Shown here: positions 1 through 6,863 of the stretch, one piece after another
Layout of the letters: each line of letters begins with the position of its first letter
How positions within the stretch are numbered: position 1 is the first letter of the stretch
DNA from: Rhypophila decipiens
Taxonomy: Eukaryota; Ascomycota; Sordariomycetes; Sordariales; Naviculisporaceae
Length of the DNA: 13,082 nt
Direction: 5' to 3'
Assembly (NCBI GenBank): GCA_033297075.1
Contig: MU858368.1
Coordinates: 1 to 13,082, forward strand
The notes under the pieces: generated by a model
Told to the model about the DNA's origin: nothing
Database searches by the model: none
Seen by the model: the letters and a program-made list of their open reading frames with translations, nothing else
Position numbers and translations under genes: made by a program

Positions 1-301
1 CTGTTGGATTTCTCTGAGGTAAATTGGATTAGTGCCAGGTTACGAAAGGATTAGTGCCTGAATACGAGAGTATTAGTGCCTGTTTATTAACTCTCAATAT
101 ATAATAACCAATTGACAACGAAATCAAATCATTTCACTATGTAATATTATGGTCAATTATTTGTTAGCAATCCTGCAAGTGCTCCCGCGCCAAGTCCATG
201 GCATAACTAGATGTTGTGTAAAGATGTTTTCGAGTGCACGTTGTTCGGTTTCCGCAGCTTCCCGACCACCTGCGTCCACCCTCACCAGCTATACTGGAAC
301 T
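1..301. other. Non-coding left end, downstream of the STAND-like fragment
   Basis: I see no supported gene here. The stretch lies 3' of the minus-strand reading frame that stops at 302-304. Its main structure is the 22-bp tandem array at 26-91, followed by AT-rich sequence to about 145. Short open frames on the plus strand over 149-496 look like antisense of the minus-strand frame or chance. Confidence 0.5.
26..91 (+). repeat. Three 22-bp tandem units built on ATTAGTGCC
   Basis: Units start at 26, 48 and 70. The first two begin GGATTAGTGCC and match over most of their 22 positions; the third begins GTATTAGTGCC and decays after about 13 bases. Such short iterated motifs occur in the subterminal parts of fungal DNA transposons and in promoters. 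Nothing here decides between these. A related TTAGTGCC lies at 10768, inside a short inverted repeat. Confidence 0.7.
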
Positions 302-1150
302 TCAGGAGACGGGTCCATTTCTTTTCAGACGGCGTCTATTTGCGATTCGCAGTTTCCTCGCCGTAGAAATGGTGCTTCCCAGTGGCCCAGTGAGCCTCAG
401 ACCCGTGATAGCATCAGGTCCAAGATGCTCCCTTGCTCTCTGAATCTCAAAGACACGCGAAGACACAATGATCTGCGCCACGATCTCGGGGCCTAAAGCC
501 GTCGTCAACTCCACCAAAAGCTTGGTGGCTGTCGCTTTATCGTGGTTGGTCACATGCTCTATGGCATCCGAGTCCATGATGATGTATATGCGGGGGCAAC
601 CCTGCAGAGCCCGCTTCAAAAGGGCGAACCATTCTTGGTGGCTGGAAGCCTCTCGCAACTGGGCTACCGTTATAGGATACGATGTACTCATGGCCGAGCC
701 GTTGATCTCTAGCGCTTGGTGCAGAAGCATGCGGATGACATCGAGTGTCGTGAATGGGGAGTTGTACATGCCAGAGGATCGGAGGACCCATAGAACGGGC
801 AGGCCGTGCTGTCGGAGGAAACCAATCATGTCAAAGAGGAAATCCTTGACGCAACTAGCATGAGAGTAGTCTTGGTCAAGAACTAGGAAACTTGGGCGTC
901 GTTGTGAAGTTAGCTTTTCCAAGGCGAGGCCAGCAGGCCGAGAGTTGGCGTTGATGGGGGGGATAAGGAGTCTGGCTCGTCTGAGTCTCATGGACCTACA
1001 GTATTCGAGACTCTGGCCGCTTGTCGGGAGCGTCTGCATAAACGGGAGGCTGAGAATTTGACCAAGTTGAATGTGGGAAATCATTGTCTTTGATGACGTG
1101 AGATCGTTGGATATCCTGATTTGAAGGGAGTGGTTCGCTGGTAGTGGCAC
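302..1150 (-). CDS. STAND-like NTPase fragment without P-loop (hypothetical)
   Basis: An uninterrupted minus-strand frame of 282 codons. Residues about 85-125 (RRPSFLVLDQDY...LPVLWVLRSS) and 187-199 (RIYIIMDSDAIEH) alternate hydrophobic strands with acidic ends, as in the Walker B half of a P-loop NTPase. VAQIIVSSR at about 224-232 resembles the sensor strand that follows. This layout is familiar from large fungal STAND proteins, but no GxxxxGK[ST] Walker A is visible, so this is either the back half of an NTPase or a degenerate domain. The N-terminal 60 residues are less convincing. An overlapping frame over 996-1208 hints at an exon junction or frameshift near 1000. The basic C-terminal tail (RRRLKRNGPVS) looks like read-through. 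The family assignment is an inference from strand pattern alone. Confidence 0.45.
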   Translation of the reverse strand: MPLPANHSLQIRISNDLTSSKTMISHIQLGQILSLPFMQTLPTSGQSLEYCRSMRLRRARLLIPPINANSRPAGLALEKLTSQRRPSFLVLDQDYSHASCVKDFLFDMIGFLRQHGLPVLWVLRSSGMYNSPFTTLDVIRMLLHQALEINGSAMSTSYPITVAQLREASSHQEWFALLKRALQGCPRIYIIMDSDAIEHVTNHDKATATKLLVELTTALGPEIVAQIIVSSRVFEIQRAREHLGPDAITGLRLTGPLGSTISTARKLRIANRRRLKRNGPVS

Positions 1151-1711
1151 GGACTGTTTGAACTTGCTGGCGGATGAGAATCAGAATTATCAGATGAGCA
1201 AGTATCAAAGCAAGTCATGAATTTTATTATAGATCCAACGCGTTTACCTGGCCTTTGAAAGGTTTGTTTTACAACTCGTTCAGACCTTTTAAGTTACGAG
1301 CAAGGGCGCCGGTCGGGTAATATCGTTTCGAGGGAAATTTTCGTCCGATTTTGGTCGCGTCTAAGGCGTCTTTTTTAACAATACTAAACCCGCCCCCACG
1401 CGGCTATATACCCCTGTTGTCTCTTGCCACACAACCTTGGCATTAAAACCGATAGTTTTAATTTTCTGAAAATAAAATCGCGATTGTTTCTAGAACCGCC
1501 ACCCATTTCCTCCTTCTTATCACCACCCTGTTATGGCGCAGATAATTGTGGGGCAACCACGCGAGGGGTATCAACGCACGAACGACCGAGGCGATCGCGA
1601 GGCGATCACTGCGATCCAGCAAGTTGCTCGACTGTTTCTCTTGCTTGTCCGCACGCAGATGGTATACCCTCAGGTTACAGATGGACCCCACCACAGCCAA
1701 GCGCCTCCGAG
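1151..1711. other. Intergenic region between STAND-like fragment and NLR 3' end
   Basis: No gene is recognised. The left part is upstream sequence for the minus-strand fragment. The middle (about 1365-1490) is AT-rich with a TATA-like GGCTATATACCCC around 1402. The right part is the 3' flank of the NLR, which stops at 1712-1714. Open frames on both strands here are short and have no recognisable domain. Confidence 0.45.
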
Positions 1712-2427
1712 CTACCCATTCTTCCAGCGATTGAGAGTTTGGGCTGATTGCTTCGTGAATGGGTGTTCCGGTCCCAAAACCGTTTGTCTCAACCGCAGGC
1801 AATTATTCATGAGACCAATAGCGTCATCCCGGCGGCCTCGGCTGTTCCAGGTAATTACGAGATCGTGCATCGTCTGGAGAGAATCAGGATGTTTCTCCCC
1901 GAGAACCTCCCGCCACAGCTCCAGCACTTTGATCTTCATCGGCTCAGCCTCAGTATACCGACCCTGCGCGTGGTATGTTGCTGCGAGGGATGCTATACTC
2001 CAAATCGTATCCGGATGCTTCTCCCCGAGAACCTCCCGCCGCAGCTCCAGCGCTTTGATCTTCATCGGCTCAGCCTCAGTATACCGACCCTGCATGCGGT
2101 ATGTCGCTGCGAGGTCCGCCATACTCCCAATTGTATCTGGTGTTTCTCGCCGAGCACTTCCCGCCGCAGCTCTAGTATTTTGATCTTCATCGGGTCGGCC
2201 TCAGTATATCGACCCTGCATGTGGTATGTTCCTGCGAGGGATGCCATACTCCAAATCGTATCCGGATGCTTCTCCCCAAGAACCTCCCGCCGCAGCTCTA
2301 GTATATTGATATTCATCGGCTCGGCCTCAGCATACCGGCCCTGTGCATTGTATGTTGTCGCGAGGTCCGCCATACTCCGGATCGTATCCGGATGCTTCTC
2401 CCCGAGTACCGCCCGCCTCAGATCGTA
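1712..2427 (-). repeat. 126-bp tandem TPR units (five full, one partial)
   Basis: The units start at about 2427, 2301, 2175, 2050, 1924 and 1798 on the minus strand. Each full unit encodes 42 residues around REVLGEKHPDT...SMA.LA.TY..QGRYTEAEPM. Units 1 and 3 share the SMADLA type, and units 2 and 4 share the IWS[MI]ASLA type, so the array also has a 252-bp two-unit period. Unit 5 and the partial unit 6 (VLGPEHP) are diverged caps. Such near-identity between repeats is typical of fungal NLR ligand-binding arrays, which vary in copy number by recombination. Confidence 0.85.
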
Positions 2428-4169
2428 CGCCCTCTGATCTACCGGCTCCTTCTCCCTCCATCTACCACGGTCGTACAAATAGTCTGAAACCCGAGTCAAA
2501 ACATCAGACACTTCAGCCTTCCGATTGCAAACCTCTGCCCACTCACCCACCTGTACCGCGTGTGCGATGTACCTCTCACACTCTGCCCATGCTTCTCGCT
2601 TGCGCTCGGGAAACAGCTCTGCCATAATCTGGAGCGCTATACCCGAGAAATATACTTCTTTCTCTGGATTCCTTATACTAAGTCCATACCGCGTCGCCTC
2701 CTGCACAAGCTTATGCATCTCGTAGCTCCGTGTGTTGTCCACTCCCCTAAGAAATCCAAGGAACGAAAACTCCTTTAGCCGAGTAACGGCTTTTACCACC
2801 CGATCCTTATTCTGCCTAGGATCTCCCACCCCGCCCTCGTCGCCAAATAGACCAGCTGCTGTTATGATCTCGAATGGGATGTCCTGGTTGTTGACGTAGG
2901 CAATAATGTGCATGATTCTGTATGCCATTTTATTTTCCCGTTGGATGCGTTCGATGGAAATGTTCCACGTCTCCAAAACGCTGTTGGGAACATTGGGCCG
3001 TCGGTGGCGATCAAATTCTGTCTCCTTGAGCGTCTGCCATCGTTCCTCTGCGAGCTTTGACAAGTAATCTGTAATCGGCGTTGACGTTCTCCGTAAGTAT
3101 GCGCCAGCCTGCGAGATGGCAAGGGGAAGCCACTGCAGCTCTTGAAGTAGTTTCTCAGCGTCGACCGCGTCCTTGCTGGCGACCTCTTCGTTTCTTGACG
3201 TCCCAAGTAGTATTTTCGCCTCGGCGGGACTCATGGGGCCAACCTGAATGCCGCGTCGCGAGCCCACCAGAGTGCCAACGATGCGCTCGTCGCGGCTTGT
3301 CCAGAGCACCGTCCCAGTACCACTACTTGGGACGTAGTTGTATAAGCTCGTCAATTCCTCTGGCCGGCCAGATGATGTGTTATGGGATGCCAGGCCGACG
3401 CCAAACAGTGCCAAGTCGTCGGCATTGTCGAGGACGAGCAGCCATGGGGGCCCGCTCTCGATCCGCTCGCGTACAGCCGTTAGAAGTTTCTCGCCGTCGA
3501 GCTTAGCGAGTCCTAGCCTCTTTGCGATCGACTTGTAGTCCTGGGCGAACGTCGTCTCGTTGTCGGCGTGCACCCAAAAGACAGAGCATGCGGGGTCGCG
3601 GCATCGGTTGTAGGCGTATTGAAGCGCTACCTGGGTTTTCCTTCACTGTTATTAGTCCAAGCACGTTAGCGCGAGAGTAGGAACAGCTTACCCGGAACCG
3701 CCGAGGCCGGAGAGGGCGGCGCTCTGGTAGTCGGATTTCGGCGGCAAGAGGGCATCGAGCCGGGCGAAGATGTGGGTGCGATCGACCATGTCCTCGTTAC
3801 GGGGGAGGGGGATTACACGACTGACTTGGGAGCTGGGTGCTGTTTCTATGGACTGTTAGATACGAAGCCTTCTTGGGCTGACGGAGTACTAACCCTCTGC
3901 AGAAACGCGATTGATATTGTTGACTATTTACTTCCAAGGTCAGGGTTCCGCTCAACTCTCAAGGAGTAATCTACACCCCTTTACCTAGTCGACTCTTTGG
4001 ACGGGATCATACCAATGTTCATAACCCCCCCGCCAGACTCATAGCTGCTGCCCTCAATATTCTTTTGCGACCCCCCGAGGTTGGCGAACATCCGGTTCCC
4101 GTCTCCGAACTGGTTGGCTGTGCCGGGCTGCCCCTCCATATCCAAGTCGCGCGAAGGCAAGGGGTCCAT
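1712..4169 (-). CDS. NLR: amyloid-like motif, NB-ARC, TPR; one frameshift
   Basis: Fungal NOD-like receptor, about 750 residues. My model has exon 1 at 4169-3985, exon 2 at 3832-3692 and exon 3 at 3640-1712. Residues 16-53 form a Gly/Asn/Gln-rich amyloid-type motif. NB-ARC follows: P-loop GLGGSGKTQ (about 104-112, split by intron 2), Walker B WLLVLDNADD (175-184), TVLWTSRD (219-226), WLPLAISQ as the GLPL motif (279-286) and MHKLVQ as the MHD equivalent (417-422). From about residue 514 there are five 42-residue TPR units plus a partial sixth. The family is thought to oligomerise on ligand recognition by the repeats and nucleate an amyloid on a death effector. One base is missing at about 2139 (unit 3 is 125 bp instead of 126). 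The frame is otherwise open to its stop, so this is a recent mutation or a sequence error. The gene is divergent from the SesA gene, 601 bp away. Confidence 0.85.
2136..2142 (-). other. Single-base deletion in TPR unit 3
   Basis: Sister units read GAGAAGCATCCGGATACGATT across the GEKHPDTI motif. This unit reads GAGAAACACCAGATACAATT, one base short after CAC. The frame shifts after GEKH and would stop at about 2062. The following frame carries the TPR sequence on to 1712 without any stop. Confidence 0.85.
3641..3691 (-). other. Intron 2 of the NLR, inside the P-loop codons
   Basis: 51 nt, from GTAAGC at 3691 to GTGAAG at 3641, with branch-like CTAAC and CTAAT sites. Removing it joins GGTTCCGG to GAAAACCCAG and restores an exact Walker A (GGSGKTQ). 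The nearer ACAG acceptor, five bases upstream of the one chosen, breaks the frame. Confidence 0.85.
3833..3984 (-). other. Intron 1 of the NLR
   Basis: The donor is AG|GTAAAG at 3984 and a CTAAC branch-like site lies at about 3856. The acceptor is CACCCAG ending at 3833, which keeps exons 1 and 2 in phase (AG|C) and gives the junction KESTSSQVSRVIP. A second in-phase acceptor (GTCAG, ending about 3821) would remove four more residues. The alternative acceptor TCTAACAG just upstream gives an in-frame stop and is rejected. Confidence 0.65.
4011..4124 (-). other. N-terminal amyloid-signalling-type motif of the NLR
   Basis: Residues about 16-53 of the NLR. The stretch reads NQFGDGNRMFANLGGSQKN, then IEGSSYESGGGVMNIG. 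It has evenly spaced Gly and Asn/Gln, isolated hydrophobics (F21, M27, F28, L31, I38, I52) and no predicted helix-forming run. That composition and position match the short N-terminal motifs of fungal NLRs that template an amyloid fold on a partner effector (HET-s/HRAM, sigma and PP classes). It looks closest to the sigma or PP type. Assignment to one class needs an alignment I cannot run. A short linker and intron 1 separate it from NB-ARC. Confidence 0.6.
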
Positions 4170-4770
4170 GCCGTGTTGCCCTACGATCAGACTATCGATT
4201 GTGGGGTTTGTGGGTTAACTTATCGCTGATGTCTTGCGAAGTGTACACAAAGACCGAAATGGAGGTTGTCTCCACTGTCTGAAGATTGTGGGGGAGGCAA
4301 TTACAGGTTGTTGTTCCTACCTCAGGTTCGAAAAACTACTCACTAGGAAGCGGGGTAAGCTATCACATTCGCAAGGAGCCCTTGCAGGTCACAGTTGGCG
4401 CTCAGCCGAGGGTCGCAGGGCATCTCACAGCAAATCAGTTCAAATAGCACGGCACCTCCGATTATCGCGCTCAACCCTGGCGACACGTCGGAACACGCAG
4501 GCCGCCTAAGGCGCTTCAGGAGAACCACCAATCAAGACATTCCACCTGTTGCTGCATAATGTGGTACAGTCTCCCTCACACAGCTTAGATTCTTCAGCCC
4601 CCGAAAGGTCGCATATTCCGACCCCCTCAGGTCCCCCATCCACACCATCCACACCATCCCACCCTTATTTTAAGATATTTGCTGATCCGCAATATGGTGA
4701 CTAGCCTCCACGTAACTTCACTAATGCCCGTCTGTTATGACCCAAATTTCAGCCAGTCTTACAATACACC
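4170..4770. promoter_or_regulatory. 601-bp divergent intergenic (shared promoter) region
   Basis: This separates the start codons of the minus-strand NLR (4169) and the plus-strand SesA gene (4771). I see no domain-bearing frame in it. Next to the SesA side there is a C-rich stretch with repeated CCACACCATC (about 4638-4660), then TATTTTAAGATATTTG at about 4668. The arrangement would allow co-regulation of the two genes. That is inferred from layout only. Confidence 0.5.
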
Positions 4771-5121
4771 ATGTCGAATGCCAAAATCCCTCGCCAGATT
4801 GCCCGCCTTATCGGAGTGATAGAAGATCTCACGGAGGCGTACGATACTATCAAGGACTTACGCGGCCTCCCCGAAGCGTTCCAGGAATCGAGCAAATGCC
4901 TTCGACTCGTTGAGCAAACCCTTCGAGCGGCGAAGAGTCCGGCCAAAAGTGTGGACACCGCTGATGACGTCGAGGTCCTCCTGGGAGCTCGCCTGGATGA
5001 CTGCGAGGAAAAGGCCGACAAATTATTGGAGATCCTCCAGAAGATTTCTGGAAAGTCAAGTACTATCATTGATCAGGTCGCTCTACTAAGAGCTTGTAGG
5101 AGTGAACAAGATAGTAGATAA
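4771..5121 (+). CDS. SesA-domain protein, truncated
   Basis: The ATG at 4771 follows ACAATACACC, a good fungal start context. The 116 residues read as a SesA domain (the N-terminal domain shared by fungal STAND and small effector proteins). It is all helical: IARLIGVIEDLTEAYDTIKD, then LRGLPEAFQES.KCLRLVEQTLRAAK, then DDCEEKADKLLEILQKISGK. SesA proteins act in fungal NLR signalling and occur either fused to NACHT/NB-ARC or as separate proteins with a C-terminal amyloid motif. After about residue 93 (ISGKS) the sequence no longer looks like the family and stops at 5119. Stand-alone SesA proteins are roughly twice this length, so the C-terminal half is missing. No downstream exon was found. An LTR-like relic lies 40 bp after the stop. 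Its position opposite an amyloid-motif NLR suggests receptor and partner. Confidence 0.7.
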   Translation: MSNAKIPRQIARLIGVIEDLTEAYDTIKDLRGLPEAFQESSKCLRLVEQTLRAAKSPAKSVDTADDVEVLLGARLDDCEEKADKLLEILQKISGKSSTIIDQVALLRACRSEQDSR

Positions 5122-5161
5122 TGAACTTTATAACTGAGTTCTAAACTTAATTACTTGTATA

Positions 5162-5340
5162 TGTCAGAAAGGGAGGTTCTAGCAAGAGCCAGAACCATGG
5201 ATTTGTAATAAGCCGCCACAGCCGCGTAACGGCCGCGTGGTAAACTTGCCACTATTCACAACTATAATAGAGGTCCTCTAGCGAAGCTAGAGAACCACAG
5301 AAGAACAAGAACAGACACAACTTTCCAATCCCTTCTGACT
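5162..5340 (+). mobile_element. LTR-like relic, copia type (solo)
   Basis: About 178 bp, starting TGTCAGAAAGGGA and ending TCCCTTCTGACT, so the ends form an imperfect inverted repeat (GTCAGAA-GGGA). The interior has ACTATAATAGAGG followed by the hairpin CTCTAGC-GAA-GCTAGAG (5276-5292) and an AGAAGAACAAGAAC tract. The solo LTR at 9386-9586 has the same order of modules. An 11-bp direct repeat, ACTTAATTACT, lies at 5145-5155 and 5338-5348. It does not fit a normal 5-bp copia target duplication, so the exact ends are uncertain. Confidence 0.5.
5276..5292 (+). repeat. 7-bp hairpin with GCGAAGC core in the LTR-like relic
   Basis: CTCTAGC-GAA-GCTAGAG is a perfect stem with a three-base loop. It lies just after a TATAATAG-like element, in the place where an LTR would have its R region. 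Confidence 0.8.
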
Positions 5341-5668
5341 TAATTACTGAACAATCCTACAATCCGTGCGTGTGCCGTGCTTCTGACAATAGTCTACTCT
5401 GTAAGGAGTTCCCTGTTCAGTGACCATGGGCGTGTAATCCGCCAATGATATAATTAGCGCCCAACGTGATGGCGGCCTAACCACCATCGCGTGAGGGGTC
5501 ACCTCACCCAGCGCAGAATCATGGCTTATGCCCGTCAGCTCACTTCTCGCGAGGAATGATCGGAGACCACAAATCAGTTATTTTTCGGGTTTTCTCGTCT
5601 ATCTGAAACATCCGATCTCAATAACCATCCTCCTGATAGTAAAAACGAACACACGGAGGCCGATTTCA

Positions 5669-6173
5669 ATGGAATCCCTCGAAGCGCTAAGCCTGGCTGG
5701 CAACATTGTGACATTCGTCCAGTTTGCCGTCGAGCTGTTCAACGGAACCAAACAGATCTCAGAGTCCGTGAGCTGGGCGTCCAAGTCCACGGAAAGCCTC
5801 AAGGATGTTTGCAGCACACTCCTTGGTTTTATGGCAGGCCTCCAGGTGCCTGATCAAGGTGCCACTGGTCTGCGTTCCCCTCATGAAGCCCAGCTGCGAA
5901 CTTTTGGCCAAGGCTTGTCAGACGGATTGCGGAGAGCTGCTCGGCATTCTCAGTGGCTTGGACGTCAAAGGCCAAGTCTGGCCCGGGATGGTGGAGGTTG
6001 TTCCAGGTCGTTACAACGTCACGCAGCAACCATTTCACAACCAATGGCACATGAGACTGCTAGCTCTATCGTCGGGCGGTAGCGTGCTGCCTGGGCAGAT
6101 TTCCGAGGGCTCAGTTTGCATTAGGTTTGCCCAACCACCCTTAGAGACTCGGCTCAAAGCGGCCCTTAAATGA
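5669..6173 (+). pseudogene. Helo_like_N-type STAND N-terminus, frameshifted and truncated
   Basis: From the ATG at 5669 the frame begins MESLEALSLAGNIVTFVQFA and continues VELFNGTKQISESVSWASKS, a clear match to the fungal N-terminal domain of STAND proteins (Helo_like_N, helical, related to the HeLo/HET-S cell-death fold). At about 5897 an extra base shifts the frame. The continuation is in the other frame: LLAKACQTDCGELLGILSGL and DVKGQ (about 5900-5975), which is the next family helix. After KGQ the expected conserved RKW/F.ALK.VWSK segment is absent and the sequence becomes unfamiliar to the stop at 6173. The usual NACHT/NB-ARC domain does not follow. It is therefore only the first part of an NLR, inactivated by a frameshift and by loss of the rest. 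Confidence 0.7.
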
Positions 6174-6863
6174 TATTCTCTCGATTAATAGGCTATAGAC
6201 TTTTGTTGCCCCGTATCGGCGCCCCCTTTTATCGAATGCAACCCACGTGATCGCATTTTACCTTCTTCGACATCTGATTCAATCATACCAAAGCACTTGT
6301 CTACCAATAACGATTGGCATGTTTATACCGTCCATATTAGCAATGATATGGCGAGGTGGGTAGGGCATGAACGCTCTCGTCGTTCGAGCGACGCAGCGTT
6401 AAGAGCCCCGCGCCACACTGAAACGCCGCCTGGCAGTATTGTGGCAGTATTGGCCGACCGATGCACTTGAGTTACTTCGGAGAAAAATTTGTGTGTCTAC
6501 CTAACTTGACCGTCCTGGCATCCTCGCTGGTACATCAACACGAAGCCCAAGATTTTTGAGCCAAGCTTCGTCTAACACAAGCCTATAAGGACGCCGTCCA
6601 ACAACGAACCAATCAAGACACAGCTTGAAGACACGAATGAATCAGAAGACGAAAATGCCCCCGAACGTTTTCCGAGGAGTTTCCTAATGGCATTCGCATT
6701 GATGAAAAGCTTTCCGGTGACCAAGCCGTTTGGAGCGGCATATCTGACCCCGTCCCCGTCCCATCCATCTTCAGGTATGTCTTGTGAGGCAGTGCAGGGG
6801 CTTAGCTTTCCAGCAGGATGCAAGCTGGCGAACACTGCTGACTTGTTCCGCTTGACGCAATAA
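6174..6863. other. No recognisable gene
   Basis: About 690 bp with no supported coding region on either strand. It contains the short tandem duplication at 6431-6452 and a CACGTGAT at about 6245. A plus-strand stretch over roughly 6590-6860 is partly open but shows no known domain. It may be decayed sequence upstream of the HET gene. Confidence 0.4.
6431..6452 (+). repeat. 11-bp tandem duplication
   Basis: TGGCAGTATTG occurs twice in immediate succession. It could be a replication slip or a transposon footprint. Nothing else marks it. Confidence 0.7.

Larger units (their letters stand above)
5122..5668. other. Gap between SesA remnant and Helo_like_N remnant
   Basis: No gene is recognised. 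It holds the LTR-like relic at 5162-5340, flanked by an 11-bp direct repeat. A GTGAGG/CCTCAC hairpin sits at about 5490. The last 100 bases have the look of a fungal 5' leader (pyrimidine-rich, then AAAACGAACAC before the ATG at 5669). Confidence 0.45.

Noticed and set aside
26..91. CRISPR-like array
   Set aside because: The units are contiguous with no unique spacers, and the host is a fungus.
1533..2437. Long plus-strand frames with repeated Ser/Phe/Ile-rich blocks across 1533-2437
   Set aside because: They are the antisense of the 126-bp TPR units. The periodic sequence simply keeps both strands open. The minus strand has clear TPR consensus and connects to NB-ARC.
3081..3538. Plus-strand open frames over the NB-ARC region
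   Set aside because: Antisense to a well-supported NB-ARC exon; no domain, Arg/Ser-rich as expected for a shadow.
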